A stretch of 64,000 nt of DNA from an uncultured Nioella sp. (GTDB taxonomy: Bacteria > Pseudomonadota > Alphaproteobacteria > Rhodobacterales > Rhodobacteraceae), in contig CANMJH010000003.1 of assembly GCA_947498125.1 (NCBI GenBank), positions 124,001 through 188,000 on the forward strand. The letters are read 5' to 3'. The position numbers and the translations under genes are program-made. How positions within the stretch are numbered: position 1 is the stretch's first letter; the number at the start of each line of letters is the position of its first letter. A model generated the notes under the pieces. The model was given only the letters and a program-made list of their open reading frames with translations, was not told the DNA's origin and ran no database searches. This document shows positions 45,645 to 54,844 of this stretch, piece after piece.

Positions 45645-47948
45645 ATGGACGAGCAGAAAATGTCTGACGAAACCCGCGAGATCAAAACCCCCCTGCGCCG
45701 GGCCATTGGCGACCGGTATTTGCAATATGCGTTGTCGACCATCATGCACCGGGCCTTGCCCGACGCGCGTGACGGGTTGAAACCTGTGCATCGGCGCATT
45801 CTTTACGCGATGCGCGAATTGCGGCTGGCCTCTAATGGCGGTTTCCGGAAGTCAGCGAAAATCTCGGGCGATGTGATGGGCAACTATCACCCGCATGGGG
45901 ATGCCGCGATTTACGACGCGATGGCACGTTTGGCGCAAGATTTCACCATCCGCTATCCGCTGGTCGACGGCCAGGGGAACTTTGGCAATATCGACGGCGA
46001 TAACCCGGCGGCGGCGCGATATACCGAGGCGCGGATGACCGCGATTGCCGAGAGCCTGCTGGTCGGCCTTAGCGAAAACGCCGTTGATTTTCGCGACAAT
46101 TACGACGGAACTCTGCAGGAACCCGAGGTTCTGCCCGCCGCGTTGCCGAACCTTTTGGCCAATGGCTCCTCTGGGATTGCGGTTGGCATGGCGACCAATA
46201 TTCCGCCCCATAATCTGGATGAGTTGATCTCGGCCTGTTTGCATCTGATCAAAGCACCAAACGCCTATGATGAGACCTTGCTGGAACATATCCCCGGCCC
46301 CGATTTCCCAACAGGCGGTGTGATAGTTGAGCCCAAGGAAAACATCCTCCAAGCCTATAAAACCGGGCGCGGTGCATTCCGCTTGCGCGCGCGTTATGAG
46401 ATTGAGGATTTGGGTCGTGGCCAGTGGCAGGTTATCGTCACAGAAATCCCCTATCAGGTTCCAAAATCGCGGCTGATTGAGAAACTGGCCGAGCTTATTC
46501 AGCTCAAAAAAATCCCGATTCTTGGGGATGTGCGCGACGAAAGCGCTGATGATATTCGGATCGTTCTGGAGCCTCGGTCGAAAAATGTCGATCCAGACAT
46601 CCTGATGGGCATGCTGTTCAAAAGCTCTGACCTTGAGATCCGGTTTAGCCTCAATATGAACGTCCTGATCGACGGGCGCACACCGAAAGTGTGCAGCCTG
46701 AAAGAGGTCTTGCGCGCCTTTTTGGATCACCGCCGCGATGTGTTACAGCGCCGCTCACGCCATCGGATGGAAAAGATTGATCACAGGTTGGAGGTGTTGG
46801 AAGGCTTCATTATCACCTTCCTCAATCTGGACCGCGTCATCGACATTATCCGCTATGATGACGATCCTAAAGCCGCTTTGATGCGCGAAAGCTGGGGCAA
46901 GACCCATGTGCGCGCAACGGATGAAAAAGACTATGTGACGCCTGCGCCGGGCACCGGTGAGCTGACCGAAGTTCAAGCCGAAGCCATCCTGAATATGCGC
47001 CTGCGCAGTTTGCGCCGCCTTGAGGAAATGGAGCTCTTGAAAGAGCAGGCGGCCTTGATGGAAGAGCGCGCGGGCCTTGATGATCTTTTGGCCAGCGAAG
47101 ACCTGCAATGGTCGCGCATCGCCAGCGAATTGCGCGACGTGCGCAAACAATTTGGTAAGGGCACTGAATTTGGCAAACGTCGTACCGAGTTTGCCGATGC
47201 TGCCGAGATCGAAGACGTCCCATTAGAGGCAATGATCGAACGTGAACCGCTGACAGTTGTCTGTTCCAAGATGGGTTGGATACGGGCAATGAAGGGGCAT
47301 ATCGATTTGGCCCAAGAGCTGAAATTCAAAGATGGCGACGAGGCGCGCTTTACCTTCCACGCTGAAACGACCGACAAGCTGCTTCTTTTGGGCAATAATG
47401 GCAGGTTTTATACCATTGCTGCCACAAATTTGCCCGGAGGCCGCGGTATGGGTGAACCTGTCCGCCTGATGGTGGACGTGCCCAATGAGGTCGAAATCGT
47501 GGATTTGTTTGTACATCAACCCGGCGCAAAATTGATCGTAGCTTCTTCGGCTGGCGATGGTTTTGTTGTGCCCGAGGCCGATGTGCTTGCGCAAACCCGC
47601 ACAGGCAAGCAGGTATTGAACGTCAAGGACCCGGCCAAAGCGCTGGTCTGTAAACGTATCGCATCAGGCGACGATCACGTCGCATGTGTTGGCGAGAATC
47701 GTAAGGTTCTGGTTTTCCCCTTGGATGAACTGCCCGAAATGGGTCGCGGCAAGGGTGTACGCCTGCAAAAGTACAAAGATGGGGGCCTTTCTGACGCCCG
47801 CAGCTTTGCTCTGTCCGAAGGTCTGAGCTGGCTTGATCCAGCTGGCCGCACCCGGACAGAGACCGATTTGACCGAATGGATGGGCAAAAGAGCCGCCACG
47901 GGCCGTATGGCGCCACGTGGTTTTCCTCGGGACAATCGGTTTACGTGA
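45645..47948 (+). CDS. parC: DNA topoisomerase IV subunit A
   Basis: A 767-residue protein from ATG 45645; ATG 45660 is an equally good start with GACGAG before it. The 5Y-CAP domain contains the catalytic Tyr in RYTEARM and the QRDR segment [15 protein letters not shown]. At the quinolone-determining position (Ser80 in E. coli ParC) there is Ala, and Glu84 is Asp. The C-terminal GyrA-type beta-pinwheel lies from about 500 on. ParC length (752 in E. coli) and the neighbourhood fit ParC rather than GyrA. Confidence 0.95.
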   Translation: MDEQKMSDETREIKTPLRRAIGDRYLQYALSTIMHRALPDARDGLKPVHRRILYAMRELRLASNGGFRKSAKISGDVMGNYHPHGDAAIYDAMARLAQDFTIRYPLVDGQGNFGNIDGDNPAAARYTEARMTAIAESLLVGLSENAVDFRDNYDGTLQEPEVLPAALPNLLANGSSGIAVGMATNIPPHNLDELISACLHLIKAPNAYDETLLEHIPGPDFPTGGVIVEPKENILQAYKTGRGAFRLRARYEIEDLGRGQWQVIVTEIPYQVPKSRLIEKLAELIQLKKIPILGDVRDESADDIRIVLEPRSKNVDPDILMGMLFKSSDLEIRFSLNMNVLIDGRTPKVCSLKEVLRAFLDHRRDVLQRRSRHRMEKIDHRLEVLEGFIITFLNLDRVIDIIRYDDDPKAALMRESWGKTHVRATDEKDYVTPAPGTGELTEVQAEAILNMRLRSLRRLEEMELLKEQAALMEERAGLDDLLASEDLQWSRIASELRDVRKQFGKGTEFGKRRTEFADAAEIEDVPLEAMIEREPLTVVCSKMGWIRAMKGHIDLAQELKFKDGDEARFTFHAETTDKLLLLGNNGRFYTIAATNLPGGRGMGEPVRLMVDVPNEVEIVDLFVHQPGAKLIVASSAGDGFVVPEADVLAQTRTGKQVLNVKDPAKALVCKRIASGDDHVACVGENRKVLVFPLDELPEMGRGKGVRLQKYKDGGLSDARSFALSEGLSWLDPAGRTRTETDLTEWMGKRAATGRMAPRGFPRDNRFT

Positions 47949-47956
47949 TGGGTTAA

Positions 47957-49177
47957 ATGAGCGCACTAAAAACAGACTTTGCAGGCGAAAAAGGTGATCT
48001 CTTTGCATTAGCCCTTAAAACGGGTTTTTTGACGATTTTGACCTTTGGACTTTATCGATTTTGGGCAAAAACCCGGCTAAGGCGCTGGTATTGGTCCGCG
48101 ATCCGGCCCGGTGGATTGGGCTTGGAATATCTGGGATCGGCTCATGAGAAAATCATGGGGTTCTTCGTGGCCATCATTGTATTGGCGCTATACCTCTCCG
48201 TCTTCAACCTTGTTGGGTTGGAGTTGGTTCTGGCGGCGGCCAATGACACGATTGGCCTTCAGTCATTTGGGCTGGCTGCGCTGATTCTTGTCGGATTTCC
48301 ATTGTTTTTCATGGCCCGCTATCGCAGCCGACGGTACCTTTTGTCTCGCACCACTTGGCTCGGTGTTCGTTTGGGCATGGATGCAGGCGCATGGGGCTAT
48401 GCATGGCGCGCTTGCCTGTATTGGGCGCTGACGATCCTTTCGCTTGGCCTCTTTTGGCCGCTCAAGACGTTCCAGCTCGAAAAATATGTCACCAACCATA
48501 GTTGGTACGGTACCGCACAATTCAAACAGCACGGAAACCCGCTTATGCTCTATGGCTTGGCGGTCCCGTTTTTGGCCTGCATTGGCGGCTATGTCTATCT
48601 AGCCTACGTTGCGATCCAGTTGCCGACGACAGAAGAAGCGACGCTGCAGGATTTGGAACTGATGGGTTGGCTCTCGCTCGGCGCTTTCTGCCTTTTCCCA
48701 GTTACGCTTCTGGCCGGGGCCTATTTCCGCGTCGCGTCCATCCGAGCAATGGCCGGTCTCAAAGAACTTGGCGACGGTATGGAATTTGATCTGAACCCGC
48801 GCACCCGTAAATTGTTGAAAATCCGCATTTTCGGCAGCTTGATCACGGCAATTTCGCTTAGCTTTGTGTCGTCAGTCGTGATCGGGTTGATCGCTGGTGT
48901 CATGATGCTGCTCGGCTACGAGCTTGATATCAATTTCCTATTTAACACTCCGCCCCATATCGCAATGCTCGCCGGGACGATAACAGGGCTTTTGACCTAT
49001 GTGCTTTGGGGTGTCTTCTGGCACGCTTTCGTGACCTTTCCCAGCACACGCCACATTGCAGAAACCCTTGTGATTGACGAGCCGATGTTGCTGCAACGCA
49101 TTCGCCAACGCCAGGATCAAAGCAGTGGCCGGATGGGCATTTTGTCAGAAGCGTTGGATGTGGGAGGAGCATTCTAA
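47957..49177 (+). CDS. DUF898-family membrane protein (YjgN-like)
   Basis: A 406-residue protein with about eight membrane segments and the DUF898 motif TFGLYRFWAKTRLRRWYW near the start, repeated as LSLGLFWPLKTFQLEKYV later. It forms a two-gene unit with the M48 protease that follows (stop and start overlap by one base). No function known; this pair is a common neighbour arrangement in Rhodobacteraceae. Confidence 0.85.
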   Translation: MSALKTDFAGEKGDLFALALKTGFLTILTFGLYRFWAKTRLRRWYWSAIRPGGLGLEYLGSAHEKIMGFFVAIIVLALYLSVFNLVGLELVLAAANDTIGLQSFGLAALILVGFPLFFMARYRSRRYLLSRTTWLGVRLGMDAGAWGYAWRACLYWALTILSLGLFWPLKTFQLEKYVTNHSWYGTAQFKQHGNPLMLYGLAVPFLACIGGYVYLAYVAIQLPTTEEATLQDLELMGWLSLGAFCLFPVTLLAGAYFRVASIRAMAGLKELGDGMEFDLNPRTRKLLKIRIFGSLITAISLSFVSSVVIGLIAGVMMLLGYELDINFLFNTPPHIAMLAGTITGLLTYVLWGVFWHAFVTFPSTRHIAETLVIDEPMLLQRIRQRQDQSSGRMGILSEALDVGGAF

Positions 49178-50313
49178 TGCAGGAATCTATTCGTAACCCC
49201 GAATTTGCCGCGAAACTTGCTTTGGCGTTTGGTGAATTGCTGGACGGTATTCGCCCGGCCTTGCAACGCGTGTCGATGCGTATGGTCGGCGAAGGGCGCC
49301 AAGCGGCGCTTGAACTCCGCAATACGCAGACTCACGAGGTTCAACATTGGCCTTTACGGAAAATGCGTTTGGTGCCTGATCAGGCGCGCAATGATGCGCT
49401 TGTGATTGCGCCTGGAGATGGCGAAGCCGCGCGCCTTGTTGTGCGCGACCGCGATGCAGCGCTTGCGATTGTGCAGGCAGTGCCGAAAATGCCGAATCTC
49501 GGGCGCAATGCGCGGGCATGGCCAGCAATTATTGGGCTTGGTATGGCTGCGGCCGCCTGCCTTGCCGGTATCTTGTTTGTGTTGATCCCGCATATGGCAA
49601 ATCGCGGCGCGGCCCATATCCCGGTTGAGGCCGAGATAGAGTTTGGGCAATCCGCCTACACCCAGTTTACCAGCGCCATGGGCGCGCGCGAATGTGTCGA
49701 TCCTATAGGTGAGGCCGCCGTCGTCCGGATGACTGCACGAGTCACGCAGGGCGTGGATCTCTATGTTCCTTTGGATGTTCATGTTGTTGATCATCCGATG
49801 ATCAACGCTTTTGCCTTGCCCGGGGGGCAGGTTGTTCTGCATTCCGCATTGATTGAAGCGGCGCACTCTCCCGAAGAGGTTGCGGCGGTCCTTGCTCATG
49901 AAATCGGTCATGTCTATCACCGTCATTCCACCAGCGCAGCGATGCGCGATATGGCAACCTTTGGTGTCGTCGGATTGGTGTTTGGGGACTATCTGGGAAC
50001 AAGTATAATGGGCGCTGTGGCCAATATGGCAATCTCAAGCTCGCATAGTCGCGACGCTGAATTGGCAGCCGATGAATTTGCGCACCACCAATTGGAAGAG
50101 GCCGGTCTGCCGCCCTCGGCGCTGGGTGATATGTTCCACCGCATGCAGGAAAACGGTTTAGGCCAAGATTTGGGGTTCATGCAGCACCTGTCCACGCACC
50201 CTGAAATGGCCGACCGGATTGCCCATGCCGAGGCTGCCTCGACAGGGGCCGTGTTTGGTGGGCCAGTTTTGACCGAAGCCGAATGGCAAGCTATGCGCAA
50301 TATGTGCAATTAA
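49177..50313 (+). CDS. M48-family metalloprotease with membrane anchor
   Basis: A 378-residue protein with one membrane segment near 110-130 (WPAIIGLGMAAAACLAGILF). The zinc site is HEIGHVYHRHS near residue 244, and the third ligand Glu is in ELAADEFA. Probably an extracytoplasmic metalloprotease of the HtpX/Ste24 class (also known as Peptidase_M48). Translationally coupled with the DUF898 gene. Confidence 0.88.
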   Translation: MQESIRNPEFAAKLALAFGELLDGIRPALQRVSMRMVGEGRQAALELRNTQTHEVQHWPLRKMRLVPDQARNDALVIAPGDGEAARLVVRDRDAALAIVQAVPKMPNLGRNARAWPAIIGLGMAAAACLAGILFVLIPHMANRGAAHIPVEAEIEFGQSAYTQFTSAMGARECVDPIGEAAVVRMTARVTQGVDLYVPLDVHVVDHPMINAFALPGGQVVLHSALIEAAHSPEEVAAVLAHEIGHVYHRHSTSAAMRDMATFGVVGLVFGDYLGTSIMGAVANMAISSSHSRDAELAADEFAHHQLEEAGLPPSALGDMFHRMQENGLGQDLGFMQHLSTHPEMADRIAHAEAASTGAVFGGPVLTEAEWQAMRNMCN

Positions 50314-50411
50314 GACACGGATTTTCGCCGATTTTTAAGTTGGGCGCGGCCACCGATTGCGGGGCCGCGCCCGCTGCGTTATCCCGGTTGGGCTGCCAAA
50401 AGGAGACATCG

Positions 50412-51044
50412 ATGCGCGCCATTGCTCGCTTTGCCGCCCTGGGGCTTGTGCTGATTCTCAGCGCTTGCGCCGCCACGGACCCTCTTGAAGAGGATTTGCC
50501 CAATATGGGCGATTTCCGCCTGTCCTATAATATCGTTGTCGCGGATCACATTCAGCAGGTCCCTCCGTCACGCAATGCAACTGCGGAAGAATGGATCGAA
50601 GTTCTTACATCAGAAATTGATCGGCGCTTTGGGGCATATGAGGGTGATCGCCTTTACCATATTGCGATCCATGTTGATGCCTATGCATTGGCGCCTCCCG
50701 GTGTACCTGTCGTTCTGTCGCCAAAGTCGATTTTGGTGATCTCGGCCAATGTTTGGGATGATGAATTGCAGGCCAAACTGCACGAAGAACCAGAACAAAT
50801 GTATGTTTTTGAAGGTGCGGCGCCTGAAACATTCCTTTTGGGTTCAGGCATTGTGCGCTCGCGTGAGGAACAGATGCAAATTCTGGCCCGCAACGCCGCG
50901 CGCCGGGTTCAGCTTTGGATGTTGGAAAATCCGGACTGGTTCTCGATCGACGAAGAAGCTGCCGCAGCCGATGCTGCCGCGCTTGCTGCAACCGTCGAAG
51001 CCTTGGAGCAGCCTCCAGAGCTTCCGCCCGAAGCGGCACAATAA
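50412..51044 (+). CDS. Lipoprotein of unknown function
   Basis: A 210-residue protein from ATG 50412, with AAAGGAGACATCG before it; an earlier in-frame start overlaps the protease gene. The signal peptide ends with a lipobox LSAC (Cys17). The C-terminus is Ala- and Pro-rich (EAAAADAAALAATVEALEQP). It resembles short outer-membrane lipoproteins. No known partner. Confidence 0.75.
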   Translation: MRAIARFAALGLVLILSACAATDPLEEDLPNMGDFRLSYNIVVADHIQQVPPSRNATAEEWIEVLTSEIDRRFGAYEGDRLYHIAIHVDAYALAPPGVPVVLSPKSILVISANVWDDELQAKLHEEPEQMYVFEGAAPETFLLGSGIVRSREEQMQILARNAARRVQLWMLENPDWFSIDEEAAAADAAALAATVEALEQPPELPPEAAQ

Positions 51045-51157
51045 TCGAAGCCAAATCTCGAACTCACCCTTGATTTTTCTCGCGCGGCTCGGTACCGAGC
51101 GCGCGACGTTTAACCGGGGCCATTGCTGCCCCCCAAGATGAAAAGGCGCCAAAGGCA

Positions 51158-52333
51158 ATGGCAAAGGAAAAGTTTGATCGTAGCAAGCCGCACGTAAACA
51201 TTGGCACAATCGGCCATGTTGACCACGGTAAGACCACGTTGACCGCAGCGATCACCAAGCAGTTTGGTGACTTCAAAGCGTATGACGAAATCGATGGTGC
51301 GCCGGAAGAAAAAGCGCGTGGTATCACGATCTCGACCGCTCACGTTGAGTATGAGACCGAGTCTCGTCACTACGCCCATGTTGACTGCCCCGGCCACGCC
51401 GACTACGTCAAAAACATGATCACGGGTGCGGCGCAAATGGACGGCGCGATCCTGGTTGTGAACGCAGCTGATGGCCCCATGCCACAGACCCGTGAGCACA
51501 TCCTTCTGGGCCGCCAGGTTGGCATCCCATACATGGTTGTCTTCATGAACAAAGTTGACCAGGTCGACGATGAAGAGCTGCTGGAACTGGTTGAAATGGA
51601 AATCCGCGAGCTGCTGGAATCCTATGAGTATCCTGGCGACGATATCCCAATCATCGCGGGTTCGGCTCTGGCCGCTCTGGAAGGCCGTGACGACGCAATC
51701 GGTTCCGAGAAAATCGCTGAGCTGATGGCGGCTGTTGACGAGTATATCCCAACCCCTGCACGTGCTGTTGACCAGCCGTTCCTGATGCCGATCGAAGACG
51801 TGTTCTCGATCTCGGGTCGTGGTACTGTTGTGACCGGCCGTGTTGAGCGTGGCGTGATCAATGTTGGCGACGAGATCGAAATCGTTGGCATCAAAGACAC
51901 GTCGAAAACCACCTGTACCGGTGTTGAAATGTTCCGCAAGCTGCTCGACTCAGGCGAAGCTGGCGACAACATCGGCGCGCTGCTTCGCGGTGTTGACCGT
52001 GAAGGCGTTGAGCGTGGTCAGGTTCTGTGTAAGCCAGGTTCGGTTACCCCGCACACCAAGTTCGAAGCTGAGGCCTATATCCTCACCAAAGAAGAGGGTG
52101 GCCGTCACACGCCGTTCTTCGCGAACTACCGTCCACAGTTTTACTTCCGTACGACTGATGTGACCGGCACGGTTGAGCTGCCATCGGGCACCGAAATGGT
52201 GATGCCAGGCGACAACCTGAAGTTCAACGTTGAACTGATTGCACCAATCGCGATGGAAAACGGCCTCCGCTTCGCGATCCGCGAAGGCGGCCGCACCGTC
52301 GGCGCGGGCGTTGTCTCCAAGATCATCGACTAA
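51158..52333 (+). CDS. tuf: Elongation factor Tu
   Basis: A 391-residue GTPase. GHVDHGKTT is the P-loop, DCPGHADY the switch II, NKVD the G4. It delivers aminoacyl-tRNA to the ribosome. Unusually it stands alone here: the preceding gene is a lipoprotein rather than fusA, and rpsJ is 3.5 kb further on. The 113-base leader contains a long inverted repeat (51081-51105, CGCGCGGCTC...GAGCGCGCG). A perfect 9-bp inverted repeat straddles its stop codon. Confidence 0.98.
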   Translation: MAKEKFDRSKPHVNIGTIGHVDHGKTTLTAAITKQFGDFKAYDEIDGAPEEKARGITISTAHVEYETESRHYAHVDCPGHADYVKNMITGAAQMDGAILVVNAADGPMPQTREHILLGRQVGIPYMVVFMNKVDQVDDEELLELVEMEIRELLESYEYPGDDIPIIAGSALAALEGRDDAIGSEKIAELMAAVDEYIPTPARAVDQPFLMPIEDVFSISGRGTVVTGRVERGVINVGDEIEIVGIKDTSKTTCTGVEMFRKLLDSGEAGDNIGALLRGVDREGVERGQVLCKPGSVTPHTKFEAEAYILTKEEGGRHTPFFANYRPQFYFRTTDVTGTVELPSGTEMVMPGDNLKFNVELIAPIAMENGLRFAIREGGRTVGAGVVSKIID

Positions 52334-52342
52334 ATGATCTTG
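52318..52342 (+). repeat. Inverted repeat over the tuf stop codon
   Basis: CAAGATCAT (52318-52326), loop CGACTAA including the stop, ATGATCTTG (52334-52342). The remnant at 53148-53178 has the equivalent structure with a different sequence, including a compensatory G-C to A-T change. Confidence 0.7.
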
Positions 52343-52373
52343 TCCTCAGGCCAAAACACATAAATCAAAATTC

Positions 52374-52396
52374 AAAGGGCCCCTCGTGGGCCCTTT
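52374..52396. terminator. Terminator after tuf
   Basis: A 9-bp stem AAAGGGCCC/GGGCCCTTT with a five-base loop, 41 bases after the tuf stop, between the convergent tuf and pilin genes. Confidence 0.88.
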
Positions 52397-52427
52397 CTTA
52401 ATTCAAAACTGTCCGGAATCTGTTCGC

Positions 52428-52919
52428 TTAAAGCGACCCAGAAGATTCATAAATGGCATGCATTTCCGCGTAAGTCATGTTGTTCCCGGTATTTAGCGAG
52501 ACCCCGTTTGCGGCTGCCATTGCCTCGAACGCACCGAAGTCGTCGATAGATTCGCCGTCGGCATAAGTCATGTCGAGCGCTTGTTGATAAAGTTGATCAT
52601 AGGCGGCCTGATAGTCACCACCATGTGATGCCAGAATGCCCGCAACGTACGATTCCGCGCCGGATGCCGATTGGCGTGGCGAGAAAATAGCAAGATCTCC
52701 CCAACCGCTATTCACCATTGCACTTGAGTTGGCCCATCCATGGATGCTGCCGATATCCACACTGGCCAGCTGTGTGGATGTATCGTTTGAAAGGTCTTCT
52801 GTTCCTTGGATCACCACTGCAGTAGCGGCCAGACCCAGCCCAACGAGAGCGCCGGTCAGGACGACCCAATCGACGGTAATCGCACCGCTCTCAGAATGTA
52901 TAAAAGTCTTGATCGTCAC
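52428..52919 (-). CDS. Flp-type pilin-like protein
   Basis: A 163-residue protein whose N-terminus SESGAITVDWVVLTGALVGLGL is the glycine-preceded hydrophobic pilin segment of Flp/TadE proteins, cleaved after Gly. The rest is a soluble domain rich in Ser/Gly/Ala (YVAGILASHGGDYQAAYDQL). Flp pilins are usually near 60 residues; this is a longer pseudopilin-like form. No other tad genes are in view. Function probably surface attachment. Confidence 0.6.
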   Translation of the reverse strand: MTIKTFIHSESGAITVDWVVLTGALVGLGLAATAVVIQGTEDLSNDTSTQLASVDIGSIHGWANSSAMVNSGWGDLAIFSPRQSASGAESYVAGILASHGGDYQAAYDQLYQQALDMTYADGESIDDFGAFEAMAAANGVSLNTGNNMTYAEMHAIYESSGSL

Positions 52920-53084
52920 CGGAGCGGTCTCCTTGGATTTTCATACTATTTGAGTTGAATATCCACGTAAAATGCGGCGCTAAAAGGGCACTAAATCGGT
53001 TACACCTTGACAGGACTGTTGCGCCAAAGCGGTCGTAGCAACGACGGATGTGGGATTGGACAACTATTAATAGATCGCTTCAAA

Positions 53085-53168
53085 GCGATGGAAAACGGCC
53101 TCCGCTTCGCGATCCGCGAAGGCGGCCGCACCGTCGGCGCCGGCGTTGTCAGCAAAATCATCGACTGA
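53085..53168 (+). pseudogene. Remnant of a second tuf gene (3' end)
   Basis: From 53088 the reading [26 protein letters not shown]-stop matches the last 26 codons of tuf (52253-52333) with four differing codons, all synonymous (GCG/GCC, TCC/AGC, AAG/AAA, TAA/TGA). No further tuf homology precedes it; the homology stops at an inverted repeat 53074-53089 (ATCGCTT-CA-AAGCGAT). It is therefore the tail of a separate tuf copy, probably what remains of tuf normally found in front of rpsJ. Confidence 0.85.
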
Positions 53169-53178
53169 TTTTGCTGAC
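53148..53178 (+). repeat. Inverted repeat over the tuf-remnant stop codon
   Basis: A perfect 13-bp stem (53148-53160 with 53166-53178, GTCAGCAAAATCA type) with a five-base loop. It overlaps the end of the tuf remnant and its TGA codon. Confidence 0.75.
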
Positions 53179-53191
53179 AGTGGCGGCAGGG

Positions 53192-53262
53192 GCTTTTGCA
53201 CCGCAAAAGCGCCCGAGAGCCACACCGTCGAAGCTAAAAAAAGGCCCCAGATGGGGCCCTTT
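53192..53262. terminator. Hairpins after tuf remnant
   Basis: Two hairpins: GCTTTTGC-ACC-GCAAAAGC (53193-53211 approx.) and AAGGCCCC/GGGGCC (53242-53258 approx.) followed by CTTTG. They probably ended the lost tuf transcript. Confidence 0.6.
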
Positions 53263-53389
53263 GTCATGAAAGGCCGAGCGTTATTGCCGAACGTCAAAAC
53301 GTTGTGCAGAGAATTTTCCTGCGGGCCTGACCAATCACCAAAACCGCAATCAGGCTATTGCGGTTTTGAACAAGTGTTTGAAAGTGGTC

Positions 53390-53719
53390 CTATTGGCATT
53401 GTTCAACACGATGGAGCTCGGCGCGAAGGGTCGCCGGAAAATCGGACGCCGTGACCACTGAGTGCGCTCTCACTTGGCTTTCCAATTTTGGAATCGCGAC
53501 GTGTACATACATCGGATTGTTCGGAAACTCCAATATGTCGTCGCCCTGAAATCTGGCAGTCAACAGAACCAAGTGCCTGTCAGGCTGCCACCCGAGAAGG
53601 TTTTGAACTATGATCCCAGGCGACACGTGGCACCACATGGCATTCTTTCCCGTGTCAAAACGGGTTTTCTCCAAAAAGTCGCACACTCTGTCCCCGTTCA
53701 AAATTTCGGGGTGTTCCAT
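53390..53719 (-). CDS. Hypothetical protein
   Basis: A 109-residue protein from ATG 53719 (a TTG at 53743 is also in frame). It has a natural amino-acid mix (NPMYVHVAIPKLESQVRAH) but no signal peptide and no family I know. No clear ribosome site. It may be real or a chance frame; it lies in the variable region between tuf and rpsJ. Confidence 0.4.
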   Translation of the reverse strand: MEHPEILNGDRVCDFLEKTRFDTGKNAMWCHVSPGIIVQNLLGWQPDRHLVLLTARFQGDDILEFPNNPMYVHVAIPKLESQVRAHSVVTASDFPATLRAELHRVEQCQ

Positions 53720-53885
53720 TGAGCGCAGGGAATAGGTCTGCAAACGCTTACTTCCTTGAAATCGGCTTTCGATAAGATAATTGACATTTTGTTGCGCAAA
53801 GTAAACCGAACGAGAAATTGGTTAACTGGTACTGCCTCGCGTTAAGAGGTTGAATTAACCTCAGTTTTCCACGAAAATCTTTCGC

Positions 53886-53917
53886 GGGCCTACTCAAGCC
53901 GAGCGGGTCTTTTTGTT
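53886..53917 (+). repeat. Terminator-like element, left copy
   Basis: GGGCCTACTCAAGCCGAGCG followed by GGTCTTTTT. It closely resembles the element at 54506-54534, so the gene between (54010-54471) is flanked by similar terminator-like sequences. Confidence 0.55.
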
Positions 53918-54009
53918 TCGCGCAAGCTAAATACCATTCCGACGAGCATTGTTTCGGACGGCCGGATCGGCCCGGCCCCCTTAAAAGCACCGATCTGCGG
54001 TGAAAAGAC

Positions 54010-54471
54010 ATGAAACCCAAGAACAAAATTTCGTTTGAAATTAAGGAAAAGTATGAGGGCGGCCCAATTGAGCTGGTTCCATATGTCGATGGTTCGAACT
54101 TTGCTGACACAGTCGCAGCTTTCGAACAGCTCAGTGGCTTTCGTCCGGCAGGGGCCTATGGGGGACTTATTCCCTCTTATTTTAACTACGGACCACTGGA
54201 GAAGTACTTTCTGGGAAGGGCCGATAATTATTGGAAAAAGAAGGGCGGGATCTATATCCTCGGGTGCCAATGCGGAGAAGTCGGTTGTTGGCCGCTTTTT
54301 TGCAAAGTCACTGTCGAATCGGAAAGCGTAATTTGGGACCGCTTCAAGCAACCGCACCGTCTCGATCGGGACTATAGTGGATTTGGGCCGTTCGTGTTCG
54401 ACCTTGTCGACTACAAGCGAGAGGTTGCGAGTTGTGTAGTAGAACTTGGCAATGCTTCAAGTGAAAATTGA
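54010..54471 (+). CDS. Conserved protein of unknown function (CxCG...GCWP motif)
   Basis: A 153-residue protein. ILGCQCGEVGCWPLFCKVTV and WDRFKQPHRLDRDYSGFGPF are patterns I recall from uncharacterised bacterial proteins, possibly with a metal site formed by the cysteines. The ATG at 54010 has no strong ribosome site. It is cytoplasmic by appearance. It lies alone in the variable region, bounded by two similar terminator-like elements, which suggests a mobile or cassette origin. Confidence 0.65.
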   Translation: MKPKNKISFEIKEKYEGGPIELVPYVDGSNFADTVAAFEQLSGFRPAGAYGGLIPSYFNYGPLEKYFLGRADNYWKKKGGIYILGCQCGEVGCWPLFCKVTVESESVIWDRFKQPHRLDRDYSGFGPFVFDLVDYKREVASCVVELGNASSEN

Positions 54472-54502
54472 AGTTGGGGTAGCCACACTGATGAAAACAA
54501 AG

Positions 54503-54536
54503 AAAAGGCCCCCTCAACCGAGCGGGCCTTTTGCCG
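54503..54536 (+). terminator. Terminator after the CxCG-motif gene, right copy of the element
   Basis: AAAAGGCCC...GGGCCTTTT stem with T-rich tail (54503-54532). The core (AGGCCCCCTCAACCGAGCGG then GCCTTTTG) matches the left element at 53886-53917. Confidence 0.75.
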
Positions 54537-54844
54537 TTTTTGAAGCATCAACCAAAACAGGCATCCCGAACCCGGTAAACAGTGGCGCCAGCCGCCCGGG
54601 CCAACTATAGCCGACAGGTGTTTTGCGAGGAAAACACCGAAAGTGCATGCTCGTTCCGGCGCGCTGGCGATTTGGTGAGGCACGCGCATCCGTCCGAACG
54701 AATACGGATTTTATACGATAAACCGCAACACACGACCGCTGATCACCACCCCACGGCCAGGCGACGGCCCTCTGCCGTTCAAAACATGCGCGGCGGCCTT
54801 TCGGCCTCTATTCCGCGTTCGAGCACTGATCGCCAAAGAATGCA
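54537..54844. other. Non-coding stretch before the minus-strand hypothetical gene
   Basis: About 310 bases. I see no gene that I would support. A weak GGCCGAAAGGCC hairpin near 54793-54812 could end the minus-strand gene that follows to the right. Confidence 0.4.

Noticed and set aside
46781-46800. GATCACA-like sequence inside parC
   Set aside because: Only a half match to the TGTGATCACA operator and within coding sequence.
50283-50411. Extension of the lipoprotein gene upstream into the M48 gene
   Set aside because: The ATG at 50412 has a clean ribosome site and gives the signal peptide with lipobox; the extension would remove it.
53462-53722. Plus-strand open frame over the minus-strand hypothetical at 53390-53719
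   Set aside because: Neither strand can be proven; the minus-strand frame has the more natural protein, so I keep only that one.
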